Part shown: piece after piece, positions 45,552 through 56,716 of the stretch
Layout of the letters: each line of letters opens with the position of its first letter
Position numbering within the stretch: the first letter of the stretch is position 1
Source of the DNA: Hygrophila difformis
Taxonomy: Eukaryota > Streptophyta > Magnoliopsida > Lamiales > Acanthaceae
Assembly: GCA_030278955.1 (NCBI GenBank)
Contig: JAOANR010000003.1
Span: forward strand, 34,738,054 to 34,802,053
DNA length: 64,000 nucleotides
Direction of reading: 5' to 3'
Translations under genes and position numbers: made by a program
The notes under the pieces: model-generated
The model's input: only the letters and a program-made list of their open reading frames with translations
Databases searched by the model: none
What the model was told of the DNA's origin: nothing

Positions 45552-47140
45552 ATGTCTTCCTCTTCTCGAACTCTGGCCAAGGACCCGCCGGATGACACTC
45601 CGTCGTCATTCCGTTTCTCAGCTGGTGGTACTAAACCGTCTTTTAGAGACATGATACTAGAAGGCAAGCGCTCCTTACCGGCGCTTCGTTTGGAGCAAGC
45701 GGAAGTTGAGAAAGGAGTGAAGCTTGACTTCATAGATGGAGATCGACTTAAACCTCGAGTTACTTTTGATCCGCAGCTACGAAAACGCTTGTGCTCACCT
45801 TGGGAGGACGCCATTATCGTCTCGGTGCTGGGTAAGAAGGCCGGTTTCCTTGCCTTGAAGGAGCGGCTCACTCATGTCTGGAAGATGCAGGGGAGCTTTG
45901 AAATGATTGATATCAACAATGGCTTCTTTGTGGTGAAGTTCGAACGTGTTGTCGATCGTTCTAAGGTTCTCAACGAAGGCCCGTGGGTACTGTTCGACAG
46001 TTATTTGACAATAACACAGTGGAAACCATGCTTTTCGACGAAAGAGAATACCCCATGCAAGACCATAGTATGGGCTCGGCTGCCGATATATGTATAGAGC
46101 TCTATGAGGAACATCTCCTCACTCAGCTGGCTTGGGCTATCGGAACTCCGGTGAAGATTGATGACATAACAAAGAAAGTTCACCGTGGAAAATATGCGAG
46201 GGTTTGCGTTGAAATCGATCTCCGTCAACCTGTGGTCACTAGTATCCTTGTTGAAGATCAATGGAAGAAAATTCAATATGAGAGGCTCCACTTGCTATGC
46301 CCTCTTTGCCAGAGATATGGCCATGGAAGTAGCAAATGCAACGAAAAGAAAGTTGAACAGGAGCAGGGGGCGGAGAAGCTCACCGGAGGGGTTTGGCCGG
46401 TGAAGAGTCAGACTTACACCAAAAAGAAGCTGTGGACCTGCATGTTTCAGGCGTCTCTGAGGTAGCCTGCCCAACACTGGAAGGTTTGAATAATACTGGT
46501 AAGGTGGAAGGGGTTGACCCCAAAAGTGACTTCAAAATAGATACCACAGGGGGAGGGCACATGGAATGTGAGTCTGCATCTTTCCCCAAGCGAGCAGACA
46601 CGGATGAAGACAAAAGTGGCATGTCCTCTCCTAAGACTCACGTGATCCTCCATGAGGTACCTAGTCAACCTGAAAGTGGAGAGTGGATTAAAGTGGTGAG
46701 GAAAAAAACAAAGGGTTTGCCTATGAAGCTAGAGGCTGGGGATAAATCCAAAACTCCCAGAATGGGCCTGAGTCCCTTAGGACATTACGAAATCCAAAGG
46801 TCATGAGAAGGCTGGTAAACCCCAATGCTCCACAATACAGACCAAGGGTAAACAACCAATGAAGGGAGGCAAGGCCCAGTTTGGTGGAAAGGCCCAATAT
46901 GTGGGGAAGGTCCAATTGAATAATAGTCAACCAAATTTAAACGGTAATCCGTTGGTTGCTAAAAGAGCCCGACCGCTGGACTGCAACAGTGAGGAACAAG
47001 GGAAACTGGAAGTGATTCCAGGAAATAATGAGGAAAGCTCGAGTGATAAAGCCAGGCCAGAGGTAGTAATTGATCATTCCATGGAGGAAGCTAGCACGGA
47101 GGGAGGGAGATTGAGTGAGACGGCCATCTTCAGCCGCTGA
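45552..47140 (+). pseudogene. LINE ORF1: DUF4283-type nucleic-acid-binding protein, frameshifted
   Basis: Starts MSSSSRTLAKDPPDDTPSS at 45552. The N-terminal half is the DUF4283-like domain of plant L1 ORF1 (SVLGKKAGFLALKERLTHVW, then GFFVVKFERVVDRSKVLNEG). At about 46085, in the VWARLP-IELYEE segment, a short insertion containing TATGTATA shifts the frame; the new frame carries LAWAIGTPVKIDD and the zinc knuckle CPLCQRYGHGSSKC (CX2CX4HX4C). A second shift near 46400-46450 moves to a third frame (Lys/Glu-rich tail with GEWIKVVRKK), and a stop or shift near 46803-46858 precedes the last piece ending at 47140. ORF1 proteins bind LINE RNA. Confidence 0.85.
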
Positions 47141-47185
47141 GTTGCTTCCGTCTGTGTGTTCCACAACCCTATTTAATTTATTTTT

Positions 47186-47584
47186 ATGGATTTTACGAAT
47201 TTTAAAGTTCTTGCGTGGAATGTTGGTGGTATAATGGGTGGTTGCACTAGAAGAACCCTTATGGAGATGATTCGGCACTCCATGCCGGTGACTATATTTT
47301 TGTTTGAAGTTCAAACGTTGCGTGGGATTAACATCCTCATCATTGTAGTAGATGACCGTGATCGTCTGCTAACCTTCAACTTGAAGGCTGGAGACATGAG
47401 TTGGATGATTACGCTTCGTAAACCTTAGCCGGAGATGACCTTCTTGGTTGAGCCGCAAGGGATTAGGGTGATGGAGCGTCTCGCAAAAGAAGGCGATTCG
47501 AAGGAGAAATTTTTTACCACTTGGGCATTCCCACCGGATTTCATCTTGGGAAGCCTTATTTCGGACGCCTTGGGTGTTTGTTAG
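47186..47584 (+). pseudogene. LINE ORF2: endonuclease start joined to pol C-terminus
   Basis: MDFTNFKVLAWNVGGIMGG is the usual start of plant LINE ORF2 endonuclease; similarity lasts to about codon 50, then the frame stops at 47426-47428. A second piece in another frame (47434-47584, WAFPPDFILGSLISDALGVC then stop) looks like a LINE pol C-terminus. Most of the endonuclease and all of RT and RNase H are absent. Confidence 0.65.
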
Positions 47585-47754
47585 CTTAGTATCCATTTCA
47601 TGTTGTTGTGTTCATTTCATGTCTTTTGCTCTTTAGTCTCTTCCTCGGTATTATTTTCTTTTTGTTTCATTCTTTTATACTTTCGTGTGGTGTGTGTATT
47701 TCTCCGGCCATTAATTTGGCTTATCCAAAAAAAAAAAACCTACATTCCTTCCTA

Positions 47755-47938
47755 CTCTAACAGCCCGCTCTTCTCCCTACAAAACCACCAAAACGCGACT
47801 CTGCAACCCTTCATCGATATAGCTTCCTTACTTCTCCGGTAATTGGCGAGATCTCACTCCCTTTAATCTATGAAAACTATGGTCCGCCCTTGATAAGTTT
47901 TCGGCTTCACTTTTCTTTTGCTGGACACAATCTCTTCC
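47755..47938 (+). other. Unique sequence, possible gene 5' region
   Basis: CT-rich, with a donor-like CTCCG|GTAATT at 47838. The LINE target was AACCCTACATTCCTTCCTACTC-type pyrimidine-rich DNA, as in plant 5' UTRs. No ORF of length. Confidence 0.25.
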
Positions 47939-47946
47939 CTATATTC

Positions 47947-48445
47947 CAGGGCCGGCCTTGAGGCATGGCGAGGAGTGCCATTGCCCTGGGCCCGTGCTTA
48001 AAGTAGGGTCCATTTTTATAAAAAAAATAATTAATATTTTTTTAAAATTATTTTTATTAAAATAATGAATGAGTTGTAAAATTCTCATCTCTAGGACTCT
48101 ATTTTTCAAAAACTCACAAGAAAAATATTTTATGGCACTGCTTTCCATATTCTCTAGAATTTCTCTACCTGACGAGTTGTTTAGAATTCTTGACAAATTA
48201 TGACCTAAATTATTTCCCAAGTATGGTTGCTCTATGTTATTTTTTATTTGATTTATTTTTTAAGTTGGAAATTTATGTTGCCCAAAAATTATTTTTCTGG
48301 ATCGTAAAAAAACATTGTGAAGAGTTAAGAAAATCACAAATAGCTAATGAAAAATTTATTATAGAACAAGAAGTTTGTTTTTATATTTATATAAGCCTAT
48401 TAATTTATTTTGCCCAGGGCCCACCAAATATCAGGAACGGCCCTG
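47947..48445. mobile_element. Non-autonomous hAT element with 8-bp target duplication
   Basis: 499 bp beginning CAGGGCCGGCCTTGAGG and ending ATCAGGAACGGCCCTG; the ends are inverted (CAGGGCCG). It is flanked by CTATATTC at 47939-47946 and 48446-48453, the 8-bp duplication expected of hAT transposases. The CAGGGCCGGCC terminus is common among plant hAT elements. There is no transposase ORF; the interior is AT-rich. Confidence 0.88.
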
Positions 48446-49268
48446 CTATATTCCTCCATACTATTTCACACCGACTTTCCTCTAATTGTTTCAATTAGAT
48501 TCTTTCAAATTCAATTAATGTATTGAATGTGGTATCAAGTGCTCCACATTGGGTTGGGTTATCATGCTGAATAAGCAGGGACTGATTTCGTGGATTCAAG
48601 GGGTAAGTGTGCTGGTTGAAGAGATCTATATTTTAAGTAACGGCAATCACGATTTTATATTTTAGGTTGGCAAATTTGTGTAGTTATTGGATTCCCTTAA
48701 ATTAGGATCTTTCCATTCTGTCTACAATAATGATTTTTATTATGGGAAGGAAATTCATATGGGGTCGTTGTATGTGTCAGAATGAATTTTTTATCTAATA
48801 TGCTCAATTTCCTGTTGTCATTTTCCCTAATTTTACAAATCTATTTTGATGTATTCAACATCACAACATTACTTGTTCCCTAGCACCGCCAGAGATCGCA
48901 TATGCGCTTCGACGTGTCTCGTCTGAAGTAATCGCACCTTTAGTTTATCGTCACCCTGCCACTGTTGTGGGAGGTTGCCGGAATTTTGATTTTCAACGGA
49001 AGTCGCCGCTGTCTACGGTGGGCTTAATACTTAATATGCATTATTTGCTTTTTATTTCTATGTTGTAGAGTTGTGTGATTTCGTCAACCGATGTGGGTGG
49101 TTGTTCAAGACGATTTCTAGTGGGTTTACATAATGTGTTTCGTATAGTTACTTTGGAAACGACCGAAATCAACATTTTCCTTTATCCCCAATGCTCGTCG
49201 AACTTATCCTCATCAAAATAGAGAGTTTGAGTGTTCCGGCGAGTTACATATATATCTATATACATATA
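48446..49268 (+). other. Possible disrupted host exons, low confidence
   Basis: Two exon-like stretches: ATG 48563 with MLNKQGLISWIQG before a donor-like GGTAAGT (about 48602), and 48890-49018 (EIAYALRRVSSEVIAPLVYR, then HPATVVGGCRNFDFQRKSPL) before a donor-like GTGGGC. An acceptor-like TTGTAG lies at about 49070. Not recognised. The sequence ends in TACATATATATCTATATACATATAT, where the viral array begins. Confidence 0.25.
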
Positions 49269-49269
49269 T

Positions 49270-49281
49270 GCTCTGATACCA
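49270..49281 (-). promoter_or_regulatory. Viral tRNA-Met primer-binding site, left copy
   Basis: The minus strand reads TGGTATCAGAGC, the initiator tRNA-Met complement that marks nucleotide 1 of caulimovirid genomes. It sits exactly at the left end of viral homology, next to TA-rich flank. Confidence 0.85.
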
Positions 49282-49293
49282 AAGAGGCCGCAG

Positions 49294-49630
49294 AATCAAA
49301 GAGTGTAAAGATGTTTGAAACTACATATGATGGTGTCAAAACCATCTAACTCGAGAATGAACCCGAGAGGTGTGAAGGGGTGGGATGAAGTTAGTAGTCT
49401 GGCCAGGCCAGTCGTAAGTTAATAGCAGAAAATTAAATGGGGAAAGGGGAAGTTAGATGGAGAATTAAAGAGTGTAAAGATGTTTGAAACTACATATGAT
49501 GGTGTCAAAACCATCTAACTCGAGAATGAACCCGAGAGGTGTGAAGAGGTGGGATGAAGTTAGTAGTCTGGCCAGGCCAGTCGTAAGTTAATAGCAGAAA
49601 ATTAAATGGGGAAAGGGGAAGTTAGATGGT
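49294..49630 (-). repeat. Tandem duplication in the viral leader, left copy
   Basis: About 165 bp (from AGAGTGTAAAGATG to AAGTTAGATGG) occurs twice in a row; the right-hand viral copy (57856-58020) has it once. The unit includes GATGGTGTCAAAACCATC, able to form a hairpin. This is a post-integration or copy-specific change. Confidence 0.9.
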
Positions 49631-49776
49631 TAGCAAGGCGGCAAAGCCGTCTATGGTGCAGTGTAACATAATGTAAAAAGGGGGAGGGATGAGTTATGAT
49701 GTTAGAGAGGAGGCAAAGCCGTCCATGAAATAGAGTAGTCGGGAAACAACAGTTGTTTTGGACTATTTAACTGCTT

Positions 49777-49782
49777 TTTATT
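49777..49782 (-). terminator. Viral poly(A) signal, left copy
   Basis: AATAAA on the minus strand, about 390 nt downstream of the TATA box at 50169. The matching signal in the other copy is at 58167-58172. Confidence 0.6.
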
Positions 49783-50168
49783 AGGCCTGCCTCATAATCT
49801 AATAAGTGATACTTGGTACTCAGACTTCCCAAAGTGAGGGTTTTACCTCTGGATCCTCGGGATTCAAGGATAATCACTCGTGACTGGGACTGGTATTACA
49901 ACGCTATTCCGGTGACTTGTAAAGGATTTCCGGTCACTCAACTATGCTAGAAATTATGCACATATAGGAACTCACAACCAACTAAGACACAGTTATGCTA
50001 TCACTCTAACAGGAACACTCCAACAGGAATGACAAACACTCAAACAGAAATGACAACTCTTGATGATCGGAGGAAGTCGGTTCCGGCGGGATTCTTCCGG
50101 TGGGATTTCACTCTTTCTCTCACTAGGGTCGTGCTTCAAAACCTGGCCTCCTTCTTCCAGCAATGGCT

Positions 50169-50178
50169 CTATATATAG
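50169..50178 (-). promoter_or_regulatory. Viral promoter TATA box, left copy
   Basis: CTATATATAG on the minus strand, after the ORF2-leader region and upstream of the poly(A) signal, as in the 35S-type promoter of caulimovirids. Identical in the right copy (58538-58547). Confidence 0.7.
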
Positions 50179-50339
50179 GGGATGGCGGAGGGCCTTTCAG
50201 CAAATTATGATGTCGAATATCCGAAACTTGGAGGACCGAATTGCAAATTCGGGGTGAGTGGTGACAAATGTGGCGGACAAGGTGTGAAAGTAGTGGTGAC
50301 ATGTCTCCGTATTTTGCGGGGAATAATCTGATTATCATC

Positions 50340-50674
50340 ATTTTTTTTTCTTTTTTTTTTTTTTTTTAAGTCTGGGACAGGCTCCGGCGGGATTTTTTCG
50401 GAGCATGATCAAACTTAAATATAGACTGTAACAAAGCACATAAAATACATGGGTTTTGTCTCTTTTTTTTTTTTTTAAGTCTGGCACAGGCTCCGGCGGG
50501 ATTTTTTCAGAGCATGATCAAACTTAAATATAGACTGTAACAAAGCAGATAAAATACATGGGTTTTGTCTCTTTTTTTTTTTTCAGGCTCCTGCAGGATT
50601 TTTTCGGAGCATTTGTGTTCAACATAAAAATTGCAAGAGGAACGAAGTGCTGCTGCGAGTGGGTTTTTTTTTTT
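50340..50674 (-). other. Viral intergenic region, with 120-bp duplication
   Basis: Poly(T)/poly(A) runs and about 2 copies of a 120-bp unit (with GACAGGCTCCGGCGGGATTT) at 50369-50590; the right copy (58725-58815) has a single complete unit. An inverted T/A run (T12 then A10) lies at 50667-50690. Confidence 0.8.
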
Positions 50675-52109
50675 TTAAAAAAAAAACCCACTATTTCCAA
50701 AACAAGATGATGTACCTTCGGAAGTCGATGCACTATCAGGGGGTGTTTGGAGTTCTTGCATGATTTTCATTGCCTCTTCCGGGGTTTTTGCAGCGGCAAT
50801 TCTTGCTGCGATATGATTCTTACGTTCTTCAAACATGATTTGTGCAGGTGTTCGTTTTTCAGTGATGCTTCTTCGTTTCTTGTCTTGTTGGATCCACTGT
50901 TCAACTTGTTCTGGAAAGATGCTTCTAACAATGTTACACTTGTTCCACCATTTGACTTTAAATCTTCTCCTCAAGACTCGTTGCGGAGAACCATGAATTT
51001 CTAGATTCCAGGTAAATATCCATGGACAATAGAACTTTGTGCAGAAATTGGTGAGGAGGTCAAAGGAATCTTTTTCATGGGGGGGTAGGATGATATTGGG
51101 AGGAGAAAATCTCAAAGGACTGTTGAACGAGGGACGGTAGTATCTGCGGAACTGAACCAAAATGGTTCCACCAACTGGACCACCAGATCGGGTAGGAATT
51201 CAGGTCTGTGGATCTATCAAAATAGAATAACCAGGTATGGTATTTGGCCGGGTTTGTTACCCAAAAGGCATTGAACCAGGCCTGCTGGTATTCAAAGTAG
51301 TTGAAGTGTTTTTTGGCGAATGGGTGGGATTTATATTTTGTGCCAAAAGCAATTGGTTCGGTAAGGGATCCATACCATTTTGAGGGTGGAATGACTCTGA
51401 AGATTTTGCACTGGGAGTACATAATTTCAGAGGGATTGGATCTGGATTTTTCATGCTTAATCTGGGCTGATTCTGTAAATTCGAGGATGGACTCATAATA
51501 GAGTTGGGATTTGTCATCATCGAATTTTTTGAACCAGATGTTTTTCCCAAAAATGGCTTCTGCTGTAACATAAGGATCTTCTCTGTCAAAACCAGGTTCT
51601 ATGGTTATCATATTCTGGAATTGTAATTTGAGGAACCACTCTGTTGGGGAGGGTTGTGTAGATTGGATAGTGGAGTCGGAGGTCTTTTTGGCAAATGAGG
51701 AAGATGAGTATGTATCAGAGATGGTTTTTTGCTGATCAATGGCTGGGGATTCATTAGCCTGGGGGATTTGCTGGAGAGGTATGGGTGCTGGGATTTCTGA
51801 GATCTTTTTGGGATTATTAGGGGATTCGGGTGGATTGTCAGGGGATTCGGGATTTTGATCATCAGGGTCAGACTCGTGTTGGCTGTGTGTGGGGCTCCAA
51901 GTAACAAAGTATTGAAAGTTACCGTTTGAGGAGTCGATAGCACCAACATGAGGATCTCCTTTTTCAAACCTTTCTTTGAGGGATTTGTGAGTATTTTTAT
52001 TCTGCGCAGTATTCGCATTGACCTTCTTGCTGGTTCGGGTCCTCAGTTCTTTATCAGTGTATATTCTGACCGGTTTGGGAGGCATTTTCCCTGTTTTGCA
52101 AAAATTCAC
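50675..52109 (-). pseudogene. Viral ORF2 (unknown function), left copy, one frameshift
   Basis: Follows the polyprotein and overlaps its 3' end (start MNFCKTGKMPPKP at 52109; polyprotein stop at 52054). About 475 codons. Low-complexity Pro/Ser/Asn region at residues 60-130, then a Trp-rich conserved-looking domain (NMITIEPGFDRED, KWYGSLTEP, WSSWWNHFGSVPQ, FYCPWIFTWNLEIHGSPQRV) and a basic C-terminus. I do not recognise the domain; position matches ORF2 of florendoviruses or the transactivator of caulimoviruses. A G-run at 51079-51085 is one base longer than in the right copy and shifts the frame. Confidence 0.75.
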
Positions 52110-53523
52110 GCGTTAGAAAATCAGGAATGTAATTATTTTCACCTTTAATATATTCAATATCAAAATCAAAAGCACTTAAGAGTCCCTGCCATCTAGCAAA
52201 AATTTGTTTAGAGACTAAGTTTTGGACATCCTTTTGAAGGATTTCCTTAGCACTTTTGCAATCAACTCTGAGAATGAATTTTTGGTTGATCAGATCTCCT
52301 TGGAATTTAAGGATACAAAGGACTATGCTTAAGATCTCTTTTTTGATTGTAGAATAATTTCTTTGAGTGGCGTTCCAGTGTGCTGAGGTGAACTGGATGA
52401 TGCACTCTTTTCCGTCCTTGACTTGCTTCAGAATCCCTCCGTAGCCTATGTCGGAAGCATCTGTTTCAACAATTTTAGGAAGAGTTGGATCTGCAAGATA
52501 GAGACATGGGATTTCTTTTACCTGCTTTTTTACCTCTTGGACTAGGCTAGTATGAGCATCTGTCCATGGTGCGGGATTTTTCTGCAGCCTATCATGGAGA
52601 GGTTTTAGTTTAGATTTTATGTTCGGATAGTAGTCAAGAACATGGTTCAGGCTTCCAAGGAATCGTTGAAGCTGTGTTTTGTCAAGGATTTTGTCAGGGA
52701 ATTTTTCTGCAAAGATTAGGGATCTTTCGATAGGAGTAATTGTACCCTGGGTGATATAGTGACCTAAGAATCTTACTTTCGTCTGAAACAGACTAATCTT
52801 TGGTTCAGAGATGACTAATCCGTTCTTCTTTGCAACCGAAAGGAAAATTCAGAGGTGTTTGAAGTGTTCTTCTATGGATTTGGAAAAGATTAGAACATCA
52901 TCAATATAAACAATACAGAATTTGTAATAGTCATTGAAGATGTCATTCATAATCTTTTGGAATTCTGAGGGGGCATTTTTTAAACCAAAAGGCATAACAT
53001 TCCACTCGTACTGTCCAAAGGGGACAGTAAAAGCAGTTTTATACCTATCTTGCGGAGCTATTTGGACCTGCCAGAATCCTGATTTCATATCAAATTTTGA
53101 AAATAGATATGCATCATAGAGTCTTTGGAGGAGATCTTTTTTGTTTGGAATGGGGTACCTGATCCATTGGAGGACTCTGTTAAGAGGAGCATAGTTAATG
53201 ACTAACCGAGGTGTTCCTCTTCCGGCTTCAGAAGCTTTGTTGACATAGAAAGCATCACAACTCCAAGGGGATTTGGAAGGGGAGATGAGCTTTTTCTGCT
53301 GTAAATCCCGGATTTCTTTTCTGCAGAATTCCATGAGGTCACTATTCATTTGAATAGCGTGTGCTTTAGTGGGGATTTGTTCCTCAGAAAAAGAGGGCAT
53401 ATATGGGAGTGTGACAACATGTTTTTTTCTTTCCCAAAACGCAGTTGGAAGATCGGAGCAGGCCTGCTCTGTTATCTGTTTATGGAAATCGGCAATCCGT
53501 TGTTGGATTATTTTTTGTTGTAA
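52054..53523 (-). pseudogene. Viral reverse transcriptase and RNase H, left unit
   Basis: Same frame as the capsid-protease segment upstream but separated by TAG at 53524-53526. RT motifs: LVINYAPLNRVL, FDMKSGFWQVQI, FGLKNAPSEFQ, catalytic YIDD at about 52896-52907. A TGA at 52849-52851 stops it just after the thumb boundary; the same frame then stays open through connection and RNase H (TDASDIGYGG at about 52437-52466; DCKSAKEIL) to a stop at 52054-52056. The enzyme reverse-transcribes pregenomic RNA in the cytoplasm. With two nonsense codons it is inactive as it stands. Confidence 0.92.
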
Positions 53524-55760
53524 CTAGTTGTCAAGCCTGGCAACGTAGATATCTTTTTTGAGTTCATTGAGGGTGAAGGTTTTGGCTTGGACAATGCTGT
53601 TGATAGAATCTTCATAGATAGAGCAGGCTTTCAGAAGATTGACTTTCTTGGTATGGGGTTTCTCAAGAAAGGTAAAGCATAGTCTTTTGTTACTGACTTG
53701 GGAGGTAATGGAATCATTTCTCACAGTGTAAGGGGTAATAAGATTTAGGAAGGGGGTTCCAAGGATGACTGCATGGTGGATGTTACTGACAACAAGAAAT
53801 GTTGTTTTGAGAGCTATACCGTTATTGATAATGGAGGCTTCTATCCTGGACTGGACATCGAGGTTGGAATCGTTTGCAGCTTTTAACTTGGCATCAGTGC
53901 TCCGCTGGCATTGGGTCGGGGCATATATGTCACGAATAACATTGTGATCAGCACCAGTGTCAAAAAGGGCTATAACCTGGATAGTTAACCCTTTAGTGAA
54001 TCGGAGCTTGACCTTGACTATGTACTTTCGAGACGTGATTTCTTTAAGAACAAAGAGAAAGTCCTGCGGAACGTTCCTGATTTGTTGGATCTGTTCTTGG
54101 ATATCTTCACTATCAACTTCATTTCTGGGATTCATGGAGTTGATGATTTGTTGGAGGATTTCAGAGTCGTTAGCAAGACTTTGTTTGAGGTTTTTGATCT
54201 CATTTTTGATATCTTTGACATCTTCTTGAAGACTTTGAAGTGTGGGGGATTTTGGTGTTGTATGACCTTTTTTGAGGATTCGGGTCAAGTCGTAGGTGTT
54301 GGAAGATGAGGGATTTTGAAAAGAGGGTGTTTGAGGTTTCTGGAGTTCTTCAACAAGTCTATCAAAACATGTCTTCTGGATTTGGGGATCCTCGACCTGT
54401 TTGATGATATCAATAAGTGTCTGTTGTTTAGAGGTGATAGTGTTAATAGATGGGATAGTATCAGAGGAGCTAGAAGATATGTCTTCAACATTTATGTTGA
54501 AAACATTTTCTTCTTCGGGGTTGGAGGAGTCTGACTGACGTAGCTCTTCATCAGATTGTTCCGTGGAGGAGGAAATCAGGAGTTCAGAGATTTGGTTGAG
54601 GATGGCTTCATCAATTTGGTGTTCATTGATTCGCCGTTGGAGTTTACAATACTTGGCAATATGTCCGGTTTTGTTGCAACGGTAACATCTAATCGGGTCT
54701 TTGTTGGGACCGCGATGTCTGGCAGGAGTTGGGACTTTTGTAGGCTTCTTGTAGTAATCAGGTGTTGGAGTGAATCTGGTTTGTTTGTAGTTGTGGAATT
54801 TCTTATAGGGTTTGGGGAACTTTTTGTAAGGTTTTGAGGGGGATTTTTGGCAATCACAAGGATCATGTTTCAAGTTGCGACGGCAGGTGTCAAACTGTTT
54901 ACAAAAGGTTCCAAGCTCTGTTTTGGTCTGCTTCAGCTCCTTTTTGAGATGTTTCTGGATTTTGAGATCTTGGCAAATGTGGAGGCCTTCGTTTTGAATA
55001 ATGCTTATCAATTGACCATAAGTATAGATGTCATAGTCAATGATTTGAGATCCAGAAAGAGATCGGATTTTGTTTCTAACTTTTTCTCCAAGGAGAGTGG
55101 GAAGGCCGGCAAGAAATTTTTCCTTCCAAAAAGGTTGGTTTGAGTCATCTCGGCTCATGAGGCGGGACATGAATTCCTCCTTGTAGGTTTTAAAGTCGCT
55201 GAGCCTTCGGCATCTGAGATTAGATAGGAGTTCTGTTTCGCGGTTGGTTAGGAGAGTAGGATCTCCTATAAAGTGGATTGTGATGGTTTGGATGAGAGTG
55301 GCGACTGCATCTTGTTGGGGTTCACCATCGTCACTAAGAAGGGGGGTTTCTTCTTCATCTAGTTTGACAGCATTCAATATATCTTCGTGTTGGGATTCGG
55401 TAAGATGGAAGTCCCACCATCCTTTTAGTTGCCCAGAAAATCCTGCGATAAGGATTTCGGCTATGGCTTTGTCTTCTATGTGTCCTTGCGCTCTATAGGC
55501 ATTGGCTGCCATTGTCATTTGTTGGAGCATTAGAAGGATCTGATGTTCTCCAAGGCCATCCAGATTCCAGTTGTAGACAGATGATGAGTTAAAGCGGGTT
55601 TGAGGAATGGGTTGAGGTTGTATAGAAGAGACGGTTTGCGGAAAGGGTTGTATGTCAGTAATCATGTTGACTCGGGCTGGGGTTGGGGTTTCTGGAACGT
55701 AACTGTCTCCGGAGGAGGTTTCTGGTCCTTTTGAAAGCTGGGATTGGAGCTCTTTCAATA
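53524..55760 (-). pseudogene. Viral coat protein and aspartic protease, left unit
   Basis: Open for about 745 codons. The coat region has a caulimovirid-type core (GWWDFHLTESQHEDI, FIGDPTLL, SDFKTYKEEFMSRLM) and zinc knuckle CYRCNKTGHIAKYC at 54648-54690. After an acidic, Ser/Pro-rich spacer and a coiled-coil-like stretch (about 54100-54250) comes the protease with DTGADHNVI (53930-53962) and ILGTPFL. The first ATG-free codons show the segment is the interior of a longer polyprotein, not a separate gene. Ends at TAG 53524. Confidence 0.9.
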
Positions 55761-56700
55761 GGCTAGTTCTGGCTTGGGAAATATTCAGGGAGGTGGCTTT
55801 AGAGATTTCAAAAGGTTTAAACAGGGGTTTTTTGAGGGGTGAAGCTTTGGAGGGGGATTCTTTAGATTTGGTTTGGTTGAACTAGGTGTCAGTGAGATGG
55901 GATTCGATTCGGTCAAGTTGTTTACCAATGGTATTGAGATGTATGTTTGTGTAGTTGGCTTGGGCAATTAGGTTTTTGAGATTAACTTCAACCTTCTCAT
56001 TGGCATTCTTAAGAGGGGCAGTCTCAATCGGTTGGTCTTTGACAGAGAATTTGAAAGCCTGGAGAGGTGGGTGGGTTTATTTAAAAGTTTTGTCACTGGA
56101 AACTGTTTCCCAGTAGGGTTTTCTGGTAGTAATAGGGTTGATGGTTTTGCTGACAGGGTAAGTACTTTGGTAGAGTTCAAACCATGTGAAAAAGGGGATG
56201 AGGGTTTTGGCTTCTGAGATGAATGAATAGAAGGATGTTTGGATTTCAGATCTGATATGGGAGAAGTTTTTGAAGAACCAGGCTCTTTTTTGTGTGTTTT
56301 CTTCCGAGTAGAAGTCTTCATGGAGAACAAGCATGTTGATAACAAATTTGCCTTCAATGACATTTAGCTCATTTATGTTCTCAGTAACGGAGGAAAATGT
56401 GGGGCTGGATGGTTCATCAATAAGATCTTCGTCATGTCTGTGATAAATGGACTTAGGGATGGGTGAGGAGAAATTTACGTCTTTCAGAGGAGACGTGGGA
56501 ATGTCAGAGGTGGAATATCGGGGTGGTTTCGTTGGGCTACCAAATTGAGAAATTCTTCCAAGGCTTATGGTACTTCCCTCAGAATCATCAGAATGTTGGT
56601 CAAAGTTCCTCTGATAGGAGGTATTTCTGTGGAATGAGAGTTTGACCTGTCCGGTGCTGTCCTGAGAGATGGATTTCAAATGAGGGTTTGGCTGGGGCAT
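55761..56700 (-). pseudogene. Viral linker between movement and coat proteins, frameshifted
   Basis: Segment 56700-56077 (MPQPNPHLKSISQDSTGQV start; AWFFKNFSHIRSEIQTSFYS) stops at 56077. The neighbouring frame then carries a typical caulimovirid stretch (APLKNANEKVEVNLKNLI, NYTNIHLNTIGKQLDRIE) with a TAG near 55880, after which the frame is that of the coat segment. At least one frameshift and one stop are needed to explain it. Start of the coat protein within this zone cannot be fixed. Confidence 0.75.
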
Positions 56701-56716
56701 AGATGGCCGTTCTGGT

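Larger units (their letters stand above)
45532..47738 (+). mobile_element. L1-type LINE, internally deleted, 16-bp target duplication
   Basis: A plus-strand non-LTR retrotransposon flanked by CCTACATTCCTTCCTA at 45516-45531 and 47739-47754, with a terminal A-run (47727-47738). ORF1 is nearly full length but frameshifted; ORF2 keeps only its endonuclease start and a short 3' end, so about 3 kb or more of pol is missing from the middle. The perfect long duplication and A-tail show target-primed reverse transcription; the full-length 5' end with an internal gap suggests later deletion or an aberrant template. Confidence 0.9.

Noticed and set aside
51301..51498. Plus-strand ORFs across the viral region
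   Set aside because: They are shadows opposite the minus-strand viral genes, without domain similarity.
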